Of a stretch of 64,000 nucleotides of DNA, positions 16,364-24,600 are shown one piece after another. The notes below the pieces were generated by a model. That model saw only the letters and a list, made by a program, of their open reading frames with translations. It searched no databases and had not been told where the DNA came from. The translations under genes and the position numbers were made by a program. The stretch is from Sinomonas sp. R1AF57. Its GTDB lineage: Bacteria; Actinomycetota; Actinomycetes; Actinomycetales; Micrococcaceae. Where the stretch lies: NCBI RefSeq assembly GCF_002224485.1, contig NZ_CP022463.1, positions 1 through 64,000 on the forward strand, given 5' to 3'. Each line of letters opens with the position of its first letter. Positions within the stretch are counted from its first letter, which is position 1.

Positions 16364-16690
16364 ATGTCTGATTTCGAGACCGTCCGCGTCGACGCGCTGC
16401 CCGAGGGCGGCACTCTGCTGGACGTCCGCGAGGACTACGAGTGGGAGGCAGGCCATGCGGAGGGCGCCGTCCACATCCCGCTCGAGCAGCTGCCCGGGCG
16501 GCTCGACGAGCTGGACCCGGACGAGGACCTCCACGTGATCTGCCGGACCGGGGGCCGCTCGGCCCGCGCGACCCAGTGGCTGGTTGCGAACGGGTATTCG
16601 GCGGTGAACGTGGCCGGTGGGATGGATGCGTGGCTCATGGCTGGGCGGCCCATGGTATCGGAGAACGGGCAGACGCCCACGGTGCTCTGA
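16364..16690 (+). CDS. Single-domain rhodanese-like sulfurtransferase
   Basis: A 108-residue cytosolic rhodanese domain. LLDVREDYEWEAGHAEGAVHIPL is the usual DVRE opening. The active-site loop CRTGGRS holds the persulfide-forming Cys60, and VNVAGGMDAWLMAGRPM closes the fold. It may move sulfane sulfur or detoxify cyanide; the acceptor is unknown. The ribosome-binding site CGGAGGCG precedes the ATG. pheA starts one base after its stop, so the two are co-transcribed, although no functional link is obvious. Confidence 0.88.
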   Translation: MSDFETVRVDALPEGGTLLDVREDYEWEAGHAEGAVHIPLEQLPGRLDELDPDEDLHVICRTGGRSARATQWLVANGYSAVNVAGGMDAWLMAGRPMVSENGQTPTVL

Positions 16691-16691
16691 G

Positions 16692-17630
16692 GTGGCGGTC
16701 TACACCTTCCTCGGCCCGGAGGGCACCTTCACGGAGGCTGCGCTCCTCAAGGTCCCCGGCGCCCGCGAAGCGCAGCGCATTCCTGCGACCAACGTCAACG
16801 CCGCCCTCGATGCCGTCCGCGCGGGCGATTCCGATGCCGCCATGGTTCCCATCGAGAACTCCGTGGAGGGCGGCGTGACCGCGACCCTGGACGCGATCTC
16901 GACCGGGCCCGAGCTGCGGATTGTGCGCGAGGAGGTCGTCCCGATCACCTTCGTCCTCGTCGCCCGGCCGGGCACCCGGGTTGCGGACGTACGCCGCATC
17001 TCGACCCACGGCCATGCCTGGGCGCAGTGCCGCGGCTGGGCTGCCGCCCACGCGCCCGACGCCGTCCACCTCGCCGCGAGCTCGACCGCCGCCGGTGCGC
17101 TGGCCCTCCTCGAGGACGCGGCCAAGCCGGGCGACGCCGCGATCTGTGCGCCCATCGTGGCCGAGGAGCACCCGGAGCTCGAGGTGCTCGCCACGGACAT
17201 CGGCGACAACCCGGGAGCAGTCACGCGGTTCATCCTCGTGTCCCGGCCCGCGGCGCTGCCGGCCCGCACCGGCGCCGACAAGACGACGGTGGCCGTGCCC
17301 CTGCCGGAGGACCGACCCGGGGCGCTCATGGAGATCCTCGAGCAGTTCGCCGCGCGCGGGGTCAACCTCTCCCGCATCGAGTCCCGACCCACCGGTCAGT
17401 ACCTCGGCCACTACTTCTTCTCGATCGACGTGGACGGGCACGCGCACGACGCCCGCGTCGCCGACGCCCTCGGCGGCCTCCACCGGATCAGCCCCCAGAT
17501 CCGCTTCCTCGGATCGTACCCTCGGGCCGACGGCGCCCGGCCGGTCGTGAAGTCCCACGTCACCGACGACGCCTTTGCGGCCGCCCGCGGCTGGGTCGAC
17601 GCGATCCTCGGGGGCACCGGCGTTGGCTGA
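16692..17630 (+). CDS. pheA: Prephenate dehydratase
   Basis: Catalyses decarboxylation/dehydration of prephenate to phenylpyruvate in phenylalanine synthesis. 312 residues. The catalytic domain opens with YTFLGPEGTFTEAAL, contains PIENSVEGGVTATLD, the STAAGA motif and NPGAVTRFILVSR. A C-terminal ACT domain (TVAVPLPEDRPGALMEILEQ, then LSRIESRPTG) binds phenylalanine for feedback inhibition. There is no chorismate mutase fusion, as usual in actinobacteria. The GTG start at 16692 is one base after the rhodanese stop; an earlier ATG frame lies inside that gene and is rejected. Confidence 0.95.
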   Translation: MAVYTFLGPEGTFTEAALLKVPGAREAQRIPATNVNAALDAVRAGDSDAAMVPIENSVEGGVTATLDAISTGPELRIVREEVVPITFVLVARPGTRVADVRRISTHGHAWAQCRGWAAAHAPDAVHLAASSTAAGALALLEDAAKPGDAAICAPIVAEEHPELEVLATDIGDNPGAVTRFILVSRPAALPARTGADKTTVAVPLPEDRPGALMEILEQFAARGVNLSRIESRPTGQYLGHYFFSIDVDGHAHDARVADALGGLHRISPQIRFLGSYPRADGARPVVKSHVTDDAFAAARGWVDAILGGTGVG

Positions 17631-18534
17631 GCAGGGCGGGAGCCGGGAATTCCTCGCGGACTACTTCGCGCGCATCGGCTACGAGGGCTCCGCCGAACCC
17701 ACCCTCGCGGACATCGCCGCGGTCCACGCGCACCACACCCGCACGATCCCGTTCGAGAACCTCGGGCCGGCCACCGGCAAGCCGGTCGACATCGCGCCCG
17801 AGGCCATCCGGGGCGGGCTCGTGGACCGCCGGCGTGGCGGCTACTGCTTCCAGCATGCGGGGCTCATCTCGCGTGCACTGGCGGACATGGGCGTCCCGGG
17901 GGTCGAGAACCACCTCGGGCGCGTCTACTGGCGGCGCCCGCCGGGCTCGGGCGCTCCCGCGCGCACCCACCTGGTTACGGTCTTCGAGCACGGCGGCCAG
18001 CGCTACCTCGTCGACGGCGGCTTCGGCGGCTTCAACCCCTCGGGCCTGCTCCCGCTGGACCTCGCCCCTGAGGAGGCGGTGCGCACGACGCCGCTCGGCA
18101 CCTTCCGCGCGGTCGACGTGGCCGCCGCCGGGCTGCCTGCTCAGGACACCGTGAACATCGACCTCATGGTCCAGGCCCAGGTGGACGGAGTGTGGACGAA
18201 CCTCTACGGGGTGGACCTCAGGCCCAACGCACCGATGGACCTCACCGTGTCGAACTGGTACGTCTCGACGTCCCGGACGGCTCCGTTCACGACCTCGCTC
18301 ATGTTCTCCATCCTCACCGAGACGCAGCGCATCACCCTGGCCAACCTCTCCCTCGCGGTCCGGACCTACGCGGCGGACGGCTCCTCGACGGTCGAGAAGC
18401 GCACGCTCGCCGGTGCCGCCGAACTCCGGGACGCCTCGCGGGAGCTCTTCCGCATCGAGGACGCCACGGTGGACTGGGATGCGGCCCACGCTGTCGGTGC
18501 TTCGGCCGAGAGGGCGGCGGCCGGGCAGCGCTGA
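17623..18534 (+). CDS. nat: Arylamine N-acetyltransferase
   Basis: Transfers acetyl groups from acetyl-CoA to arylamines or hydrazines. 303 residues. The Cys-His-Asp triad is visible: Cys75 in RGGYCFQHAGL, the His of THLVTVFEHGGQRYLVDGGFGG and the Asp of the same VDGG segment. The N-terminal YFARIGYEG and TIPFENLG blocks are typical. The likely start is TTG at 17623, overlapping the pheA stop by 8 bases (same operon). C-terminal positions agree with bacterial NATs of 270-300 residues. In mycobacteria NAT sits with sterol-degradation genes; here it does not, so the substrate is open. Confidence 0.9.
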   Translation: MAEQGGSREFLADYFARIGYEGSAEPTLADIAAVHAHHTRTIPFENLGPATGKPVDIAPEAIRGGLVDRRRGGYCFQHAGLISRALADMGVPGVENHLGRVYWRRPPGSGAPARTHLVTVFEHGGQRYLVDGGFGGFNPSGLLPLDLAPEEAVRTTPLGTFRAVDVAAAGLPAQDTVNIDLMVQAQVDGVWTNLYGVDLRPNAPMDLTVSNWYVSTSRTAPFTTSLMFSILTETQRITLANLSLAVRTYAADGSSTVEKRTLAGAAELRDASRELFRIEDATVDWDAAHAVGASAERAAAGQR

Positions 18535-18556
18535 GGCAGCGCTGGGCGGCGGCGGC

Positions 18557-19603
18557 TCACGCCACGCGCACGAGAAGGCTTGCCGGGTGGACCTGGACGT
18601 CCACGCGCGTGGCGAGGCCGGTGACGTCCCCGTCGGCCTGGGTCTCGATGGGCTCCGGGACGCGGATCGAGACCTTCCGTGCGCCGTAGAACTGCATGAC
18701 CGGCAGTTGGTGCTTGTGCTGGAAGAGGATCTTGATGTACATCGCCACCCAGCCGATGAGGCTGCGCGGGCTCATGACGGCGACGTCGAGGACGCCGTCA
18801 TCGATGTACGCCTCGGGGATGAAGTCGACGCCGCCGGGCAGCTTGCTGCAGTTCGCGAACAGGACGCTGCGCACGCGCCGGGCCTGGAACTCGCCGTCGT
18901 CGAGCGAGACCTCCACCCGGCGCCGCTTCCGCCCGGGCATATGCCGGATCCCGGCCTCGGTGTAGGCCATCCAGCCGAAGGAGCGCTTGAGGTCGTCGCT
19001 CGTGTCCTGCAGGATCTCCGCGTCCATCCCGACCCCGGCGATGACGAGGAACGTGTGCGTGACCGTGTCGCCGGTGTCCGTGGTGAGCGTCATGCTCGCG
19101 GTGTCGATCTTCCGCTGCCGCCCGAACACCGCCGTGTGCACGCTGTGGGCGAGCCGCCCGACGTCGAGGTCGAGATTGCGCGCCAGGATGTTGCCCGTGC
19201 CGAGCGGCACGAGGCCCATCGCCGTCTCGGTCCCCGCCAGCACCTCCGCGACGACGCGCACCGTGCCGTCGCCGCCGCACGCGATCACGACGTCGGCGTG
19301 CGCCTCGAGCGCCGCCAGCGTCATGGAATGGCCCGGGTCCTCGCGGGTGGTGTGGAAGACGAGCGGCGTCGGCCACCCTGCGCCCCGGCAGGCCGCCTCG
19401 ATCAGGACCCTGGCCTCCTGCGCGCGGTCTTTGACCGGATTGAGCACGATGGCGACCTGCTGCGGCCCCGGGGGAGGCGCCACGGCCGGTTCCGCGACGG
19501 CCGAGCGGGAATGCTGCTCGGCGAGCCTGCGCACACCCCACCAGCTCGCGACCGCGAACCCGCCAGCCACGGCAAGGGCTCCCGCAATGATCCAGTTGCG
19601 CAT
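18557..19603 (-). CDS. Diacylglycerol/lipid kinase-family protein (YegS/DgkB-like)
   Basis: 348 residues. One N-terminal membrane anchor (WIIAGALAVAGGFAVASWW) is followed by a diacylglycerol-kinase catalytic domain: IVLNPVKD, then the nucleotide-binding VVIACGGDGTVRVVAEVL, LGTGNILARNL and, further on, FIPEAYIDDGVLDV. It probably phosphorylates a lipid such as diacylglycerol or a sphingolipid-like base at the membrane. Divergent from serS. A TAGAGT box is found 9 bases before the ATG on the minus strand. The lipid substrate cannot be read from sequence. Confidence 0.85.
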   Translation of the reverse strand: MRNWIIAGALAVAGGFAVASWWGVRRLAEQHSRSAVAEPAVAPPPGPQQVAIVLNPVKDRAQEARVLIEAACRGAGWPTPLVFHTTREDPGHSMTLAALEAHADVVIACGGDGTVRVVAEVLAGTETAMGLVPLGTGNILARNLDLDVGRLAHSVHTAVFGRQRKIDTASMTLTTDTGDTVTHTFLVIAGVGMDAEILQDTSDDLKRSFGWMAYTEAGIRHMPGRKRRRVEVSLDDGEFQARRVRSVLFANCSKLPGGVDFIPEAYIDDGVLDVAVMSPRSLIGWVAMYIKILFQHKHQLPVMQFYGARKVSIRVPEPIETQADGDVTGLATRVDVQVHPASLLVRVA

Positions 19604-19654
19604 GGTGCTCTCACTCTAACCGCAGCGGGTGCCGTTCCCGGGCCGCTCGCCGGT

Positions 19655-19660
19655 TAGTCT
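19655..19660 (+). promoter_or_regulatory. -10 box of serS, leaderless arrangement
   Basis: TAGTCT ends 7 bases before the serS GTG at 19668. That spacing places transcription start at or next to the start codon, and no ribosome-binding site is present, so it supports GTG 19668 as the start. Confidence 0.6.
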
Positions 19661-19667
19661 TGGACTC

Positions 19668-20954
19668 GTGATCGACGTCAAGGACCTCACCGAGAACCCC
19701 GAGAAGTACCGTGCCAGCCAGCGTGCCCGTGGGGCCGATGAAGGGCTCGTCGACTCGATCAGCGCGGCCGACACGCGCCGTCGTGCGTCCCTGACCGAGT
19801 ACGAGACGCTGCGCGCCCAGCAGAACGCGTTCGGCAAGAAGGTCGCAGCCGCCAAGGGCGAGGAGAAGCAGGCGCTGCTCGCCGAGGTCAAGGACCTCGC
19901 GCAGAAGGTCAAGGCCGCGCAGGCGTCCGCTGACGAGGCGCAGGCCGAGATGGACGAGCTCATGCGGATCGTCCCGAACCTCATCATCGACGGCATCCCG
20001 GCTGGCGGCGAGGACGACTACGTCGTCGTCAAGACCGTCGGCGAGCCGCGCGACTTCGCGGCCGAGGGCTTCGAGCCGCGCGACCACCTCGAGATCGGCG
20101 AGCTCCTCGGCGCGATCGACATGGAGCGCGGGGCCAAGGTCTCCGGCTCCAGGTTCTACTTCCTCAAGGGCGTGGGGGCGCGGCTCGAGATCGCGCTGCT
20201 GTCCATGGCCATGGACCAGGCCGTCAAGGCGGGCTTCACGCCGATGATCACGCCCACGCTCGTGCGTCCGGAGACGATGCAGGGCACGGGCTTCGACGTC
20301 AAGCACGACGCCGAGATCTACCGTCTCGCGGAGGACGACCTCTACCTCGTGGGCACCTCCGAGGTGGCCCTTGCCGGGTACCACTCGGACGAGATCCTGG
20401 ACCTCTCGGCCGGGCCGACCCGCTACGCCGGGTGGTCCTCGTGCTACCGCCGCGAGGCCGGTTCGCACGGGAAGGACACCCGCGGGATCATCCGCGTGCA
20501 CCAGTTCAACAAGGTCGAGATGTTCTCCTACTGCTCGCCCGAGGAGGCCGAAGCAGAGCACGCCCGCCTGCTCGCGTGGGAGGAGGAGATGCTCGCGAAG
20601 GTCGAGCTGCCCTACCGCGTGATCGACACGGCCGCCGGCGACCTCGGCATGAGCGCCGCCCGGAAGTTCGACTGCGAGGCATGGGTCCCGACCCAGGGCC
20701 GCTACCGCGAGCTGACTTCGACCTCGAACTGCACGGGCTTCCAGGCGCGCCGGCTCAACATCCGCGAGCGGATCGTCGACAGCGACGGCGCCTCGAAGGG
20801 CACCCGCGCGGTGGCGACCCTCAACGGCACCCTCGCGACGACCCGCTGGATCGTGGCCATCCTCGAGCACCACCAGAACCCGGACGGCTCCGTGAACGTC
20901 CCGGCGGCCCTGCGCCCGTACCTCGGCGGCCTCGAGGTCCTCCCGGTCCTCTAG
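19668..20954 (+). CDS. serS: Seryl-tRNA synthetase
   Basis: Charges tRNA-Ser (and tRNA-Sec) with serine. 428 residues: an N-terminal antiparallel coiled coil that grips the tRNA long arm (roughly residues 30-100, rich in Lys/Glu/Ala heptads), then a class II core with motif 2 ([20 protein letters not shown] and [11 protein letters not shown]) and motif 3 ([18 protein letters not shown]). The GTG at 19668 opens with [14 protein letters not shown], the usual start. The 11-mer repeat GCACGACGGCG occurs inside the gene at 19776-19786 (reverse orientation). The large hairpin at 20993-21056 follows the stop. Confidence 0.97.
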   Translation: MIDVKDLTENPEKYRASQRARGADEGLVDSISAADTRRRASLTEYETLRAQQNAFGKKVAAAKGEEKQALLAEVKDLAQKVKAAQASADEAQAEMDELMRIVPNLIIDGIPAGGEDDYVVVKTVGEPRDFAAEGFEPRDHLEIGELLGAIDMERGAKVSGSRFYFLKGVGARLEIALLSMAMDQAVKAGFTPMITPTLVRPETMQGTGFDVKHDAEIYRLAEDDLYLVGTSEVALAGYHSDEILDLSAGPTRYAGWSSCYRREAGSHGKDTRGIIRVHQFNKVEMFSYCSPEEAEAEHARLLAWEEEMLAKVELPYRVIDTAAGDLGMSAARKFDCEAWVPTQGRYRELTSTSNCTGFQARRLNIRERIVDSDGASKGTRAVATLNGTLATTRWIVAILEHHQNPDGSVNVPAALRPYLGGLEVLPVL

Positions 20955-20992
20955 CGGCACCCGCGGCGGGCGGCGCCGTCTCGTTTTCGGAT

Positions 20993-21056
20993 GAACCCCT
21001 CGTTTCGGACAGAACCACGCGCTACGGCGTAGGGTTTCGTCCGAAACGAGGGGTTC
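20993..21056. repeat. 64-base hairpin element upstream of the AbiEi-like gene
   Basis: The 18-base arms GAACCCCTCGTTTCGGAC (20993-21010) and their exact complement (21039-21056) enclose a 28-base loop. The loop itself contains CTACGgCGTAG and AACC/GGTT pairs. It can act as terminator for serS. A decayed copy lies at about 22213-22262 on the other side of the AbiEi-like gene. Confidence 0.85.
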
Positions 21057-21138
21057 GCCATCTGTGGGGCGCAGTCTCCTGTCCACATACGGCTGTTGCC
21101 AGTGGCATGACCGAAAACGCTCCGCTTGGCTGTGCCGC

Positions 21139-22182
21139 ATGAAGTTTCCCCACGTCACCTTCTCGAGCTCGCAGGCAGCGGCGTCCATCGGGCGGAGCCC
21201 GCGAGAGCTAAGCCGAGCATATGCGGCAGGGACCTTGGTCCGGCCGCGTCGCGGTGTCTACCTTCCCGCCTCAGAATGGCTCTCTGGCACTGGTGCAGAT
21301 AGGTACGCGATCACGACGGCGTCGCTCGCCGTGGCGGCGGAGCCTCCTCCCGTCCTGTGTCGCGAGACAGCTTTGATTGCATGGGGCGTCCCCTTTGCTC
21401 GGACCCCGTCCCACGTCCACTGCCGCACGAGCAGCCGGTCGCGCGCCGGATCAGTCCACCCGCGCGGCATCTATGGCAATGATGCGGCGGCGCTCAGCGC
21501 GTGGTCGAAGATCCGCCACTCGCGCTCCCTCTCGCTTCCGACCGGCTTCCCCGATGCGAGGCACTTCTGGACGCCTCTCGAGACCGAGGACCTACGCATC
21601 CCCCATCTTGGTCTCACGCTGCTCGTCGAACCCCTCGACGTCGCGATCGCCGACACCATCCACAGGCTCCCCTTCGCGGAAGCCGTCGTCGTGGCCGACG
21701 CGCTCATTGGTCCCAGGGGGCGGTACGGAGTGCACCGTTCCCTTGCCGAGATGAGGGCCCTCGCGGCCGATTTACCCACCCTGAGCGCAAGGGCAAGGAC
21801 GAGCTTCATCCCTGACTTCGCCGACGCCGGCTCTGAGTCCGTGGGCGAGTCTTTCAGCCGCGCGCTGATGTGGGAGCTCGGGTTTGAGGCTCCTCGACTG
21901 CAGGTATGGATCACCAAGGACGGGCGCCGGATCGCCCGCGTTGACTATCTGTGGGAGCAGATCAGGCTCACGGGGGAGTTCGATGGCCTTCAGAAGTACC
22001 TCCGGTCTGGGGAGCTTTCGGGCAAGTCTGCTGCTGAGGTGGTCGTCGAGGAGAAGCGCCGCGAGGACGAGGTCCGCGCTGCTGGGTACGGCATGGTGCG
22101 CTGGGTCTGGTCGGACCTGCTCGAACCGACGAGATTTGCGGCCATCCTGCAGCGTGCTGGAGTCCCGCGCCGGTCTCGGTGA
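21139..22182 (+). CDS. AbiEi-like / restriction-endonuclease-fold protein, orphan
   Basis: 347 residues. The N-terminal third has the winged-helix look of AbiEi-type antitoxins (SSSQAAASIGRSPRELSRAY, then GTLVRPRRGVYLPASEW). The C-terminal third resembles the DUF559/MTES_1575 nuclease-like domains of actinobacterial proteins: RIARVDYLWEQ, LTGEFDGLQKY, VVEEKRREDEVRAAGYGMVRW, with spaced acidic and Lys residues in a PD-(D/E)xK-like order. No AbiEii nucleotidyltransferase toxin gene is adjacent. Base composition is less GC-rich than in the neighbours and the gene is bracketed by related hairpins, both suggesting acquired DNA. The start is uncertain; no ribosome-binding site precedes 21139. Function is inferred only at family level. 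Confidence 0.6.
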   Translation: MKFPHVTFSSSQAAASIGRSPRELSRAYAAGTLVRPRRGVYLPASEWLSGTGADRYAITTASLAVAAEPPPVLCRETALIAWGVPFARTPSHVHCRTSSRSRAGSVHPRGIYGNDAAALSAWSKIRHSRSLSLPTGFPDARHFWTPLETEDLRIPHLGLTLLVEPLDVAIADTIHRLPFAEAVVVADALIGPRGRYGVHRSLAEMRALAADLPTLSARARTSFIPDFADAGSESVGESFSRALMWELGFEAPRLQVWITKDGRRIARVDYLWEQIRLTGEFDGLQKYLRSGELSGKSAAEVVVEEKRREDEVRAAGYGMVRWVWSDLLEPTRFAAILQRAGVPRRSR

Positions 22183-22212
22183 GCCAATGAGGAACTTCGG
22201 ACTGCCGCGGGT

Positions 22213-22262
22213 TTCGGTCAATGCCCCGCGCTGTAGCGCGCGGTTTCGTCCAGAAGGAGGGG
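22213..22262. repeat. Decayed copy of the 20993 hairpin element
   Basis: GGTTTCGGTC, GCGCTGTAGCGC, GGTTTCGTCCAGAA and GGAGGGGT follow in the same order as GTTTCGGAC, GCGCTACGGCG, GGTTTCGTCCGAAA and CGAGGGGT in the element at 20993-21056. The arms no longer match well. The rest of the 22183-22431 gap holds no gene that I can support. Confidence 0.6.
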
Positions 22263-22431
22263 TGCCGCCCTGACAGGCCCAAAAGCCCAGCCCCCGTCCC
22301 AAACATGAACACTCACACTGTGGGCCGGGCTGTGAGTATTAACCTCGCGCCCCCACGCTTCACCCCGTGTTCACGCCTCCTGTGTCCGCCGTCCTACGGC
22401 GAACGGACGACGAGGTGCTTCACTAGTACCT

Positions 22432-23268
22432 ATGACTACAACGCTGAATGCTGGCATCGATGACCAGCTCGCAACGATCGAGCGCAAGCTCATCGCCCTC
22501 GACGTCGACGGAACCCTCGTCGACCACTACGGCCACATGTCCCCGGCCATCCGGGAGGTGGGCGGCGCCGTCGTGGGTGCCGGCCACGAGGTGGTCGTCG
22601 CCACCGGCCGCTCCCTCGGGGCGACCCTGCCCATCGTCGAACTGCTCGGCGTGGACCGCGGATACGCCGTCTGCAGCAACGGCGGCGTCACCGTCCAGAT
22701 CCACGCCGGGGCCAACGGCGGCTACACCGTGATCGACCGCCGCTCCTTCGACCCGGCCCCGGTCCTCAAGGCCCTCCGCCGGCGGCTGCCGAACGCCAAG
22801 TACGCCCTCGAGGACATCGAGGGCAACTTCCTCTCGACCGAGCGCTTCCAGGACGCGAGCTTCGGCGTCGAGGCCCGCGGCGTGTCCTTCCGCGAGCTGC
22901 TCGAGGCCGAGGCCGTGCGCCTCGTCGTGTTCTCGACCGACTCGACCGCGGAGGAGTTCGGGGAGGCCGTCGAGTCCATCGGCCTGCACGGCGTCACCTA
23001 CTCCGTCGGCTGGACCGCCTGGCTCGACATCGCCGCCCACGGCGTGACCAAGGCCAGCGGGCTCGAGCATGTCCGCCAGCTCGTCGGGATCGGGCGCGAG
23101 CACACGGTCGCGATCGGCGACGGCCGCAACGACATCGAGATGCTCCAGTGGGCCGGCCGCGGCGTCGCCATGGGCCAGGCCCCCGACGAGGTCAAGGTCG
23201 CCGCCAACGAGGTCACCTCGACCGTCGAGGAGGACGGCGCAGCCGTGATCCTCCGCTCGCTGGTCTAG
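22432..23268 (+). CDS. HAD-superfamily (Cof-type, IIB) hydrolase
   Basis: A 278-residue phosphatase of the haloacid dehalogenase superfamily. Motif I LIALDVDGTLVDH contains the nucleophilic Asp, motif II is VVATGRSLG, and motifs III/IV are GVTKASGLEHV and VAIGDGRNDIEML. The class IIB cap lies between. Members dephosphorylate sugar phosphates, FMN or similar small molecules; the substrate here is unknown. GTCCG and CGGAC with an inner CCGTcctACGG (22384-22408) form a dyad upstream of the start. Confidence 0.88.
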   Translation: MTTTLNAGIDDQLATIERKLIALDVDGTLVDHYGHMSPAIREVGGAVVGAGHEVVVATGRSLGATLPIVELLGVDRGYAVCSNGGVTVQIHAGANGGYTVIDRRSFDPAPVLKALRRRLPNAKYALEDIEGNFLSTERFQDASFGVEARGVSFRELLEAEAVRLVVFSTDSTAEEFGEAVESIGLHGVTYSVGWTAWLDIAAHGVTKASGLEHVRQLVGIGREHTVAIGDGRNDIEMLQWAGRGVAMGQAPDEVKVAANEVTSTVEEDGAAVILRSLV

Positions 23269-23352
23269 GCGCCCCCCACGCACGACGGCGCGTGGTCGCC
23301 GTCGCGGGGTCGCGTGCCCAGGGCACGGGGTTGGGCCCCGGATGGTCCGGTC

Positions 23353-23970
23353 TCACTTCCCCGACGCCGCGTCGAGGAGGCCCAGGAGCCGCGCGGCCGC
23401 GGGACGTGCCGCCCATTCCTCCGCCCAGTGCGCCCGCGCGACGGCCTTCGACACGGCCTGGGTCGTGATCCCGAGCGCCTCGGCGACGGCCTTCTGCTGG
23501 CCGCGGACGCCCGGGGTGAGCAGGTCCAGGACGCGCCACTCCGCGAGAGTGCGCTTCGCGACGGTGAGGCCGACCAGCCTGAGCACTCCCTCGGCGTCGT
23601 GCGCGAGGCCCGCATCGGGTCCCTCGACGGCGATCGCCGCCGCGTCCCCGCCCGACTGAGCCCGCTCGACGGCCCGCCGCGAGTACACGAGCGAGGGGCC
23701 GCGGGCATCCGCGACGCCCAGCGGCAGCGGCTCGTCGACCGCACCCACACCGATCCCCACGTTCCACCGGACCTCCCCGCACGCGTCGGGGCGGAGCGCC
23801 ACGAGGGCCGCCTCGACCGCCGAGGAGGCGTCGGCGAAGACGGCCTGCGCCTCGTCGCCCACGGTCCGGTCGAACGGCACCTCGGGGCGCAGCCGGGCGA
23901 GCGCCTTGAGCAGCGCGGGGACCCTGTCCCCGGCCTGCCGGTCGCGCTGGTTGATCGTGACCGTGAACAT
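23353..23970 (-). CDS. SatD-like protein with C-terminal HTH
   Basis: 205 residues, no membrane segment. The N-terminal half (VTINQRDRQAGDRVPALLKA, GDEAQAVFADASSAVEAALVAL, VRWNVGIGVGAVDEPL) is laid out like a nucleotide-cyclase/SatD fold. The C-terminus holds a helix-turn-helix (QKAVAEALGITTQAVSKAVA). SatD proteins are poorly characterised; a regulatory role is inferred from the HTH. A TAGGCT box (minus strand, 23983-23978) lies 7 bases before the ATG with no ribosome-binding site, suggesting a leaderless mRNA. It is convergent with the HAD gene. Confidence 0.6.
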   Translation of the reverse strand: MFTVTINQRDRQAGDRVPALLKALARLRPEVPFDRTVGDEAQAVFADASSAVEAALVALRPDACGEVRWNVGIGVGAVDEPLPLGVADARGPSLVYSRRAVERAQSGGDAAAIAVEGPDAGLAHDAEGVLRLVGLTVAKRTLAEWRVLDLLTPGVRGQQKAVAEALGITTQAVSKAVARAHWAEEWAARPAAARLLGLLDAASGK

Positions 23971-24012
23971 GGCGGCCAGCCTAGCGGCGGCGCCAGTCCA
24001 CGTCGGGGAGGC

Positions 24013-24600
24013 TCAGCCGCTGCGGCGCTGTGCGCGTGCCGCGGCGCGTGCGGCGACCCGCGCTTCCCGCTCGGCGACGCGGGGGTCGGGGACCGGCGGC
24101 ATTCCCCGCTCGATGCCCGCACGCAGGTCGCGGGTCGAGTACCGCTCCGACCAGTCGCCCGCCATGGAGCCCGAGAAGATGCCGATCACCGTGATGACGG
24201 CGTAGAGGGGGACGAAGCTCCACAGCACCGCACGCCAGCCTCCGCGCCACACGCCCGGGCGGGACCCGTCGTCGAGCCTCACCGCGCGGAAGCCGCCCGC
24301 GTGGTCGCCGAGCGCTCCGACGCTGCCGGACACCATCCCGTACGCGAAGACCAGGGCGAACCAGACGAGGGCGGCAACCGCTGCCGCCGTCCCGCCCGAG
24401 ACGGAGGAGCGCCCGAGCGCGGCGAGCACCGGGACGAGCACCGCGGCAGCGACCGCGACGACGACCGCGCCGTCCAGCACCCGGCACCAGAAGACCCGGG
24501 GGGCGGGGGCAGCCGCGAACTGCTCCCCGGAGGCCGCGACCACGCGGATCTCGCGCCCGGTGGCGGCATCGACAAGTCCTGTGCGCGCTCGTGTCGTCAT
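24013..24600 (-). CDS. RDD-family membrane protein
   Basis: 195 residues with three or four hydrophobic helices. The RDD signature is visible as FWCRVLDGAVVVAVAAAVLV (Arg and Asp in the first helix) and the later GDHAGGFRAVRLDDGSRPGVWRGGWRAVLW. The C-terminal 40 residues are basic and cytosolic (REARVAARAAARAQRR). The ATG overlaps the stop of the preceding gene (ATGA). It is the third gene of the WXG100 / EspG-like / RDD cassette. RDD proteins are transporters or channel-like proteins of uncertain role; in this setting an immunity or export-partner role is possible but unproven. Confidence 0.8.
   Translation of the reverse strand: MTTRARTGLVDAATGREIRVVAASGEQFAAAPAPRVFWCRVLDGAVVVAVAAAVLVPVLAALGRSSVSGGTAAAVAALVWFALVFAYGMVSGSVGALGDHAGGFRAVRLDDGSRPGVWRGGWRAVLWSFVPLYAVITVIGIFSGSMAGDWSERYSTRDLRAGIERGMPPVPDPRVAEREARVAARAAARAQRRSG

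Noticed and set aside
14867-16534. Amidase as GatA subunit with an N-terminal extension
   Set aside because: gatB and gatC are not adjacent, and the extension would overlap the divergent rhodanese gene. A TATAGT box supports the shorter start.
19604-19667. T-box leader for serS
   Set aside because: The gap is only 64 bases, shared with a divergent gene, and lacks the T-box motif.
22263-22431. tRNA or riboswitch between AbiEi-like and HAD genes
   Set aside because: AGCCCAGCCC and GGGCCGGGCT can pair, but no cloverleaf or conserved riboswitch core can be drawn.
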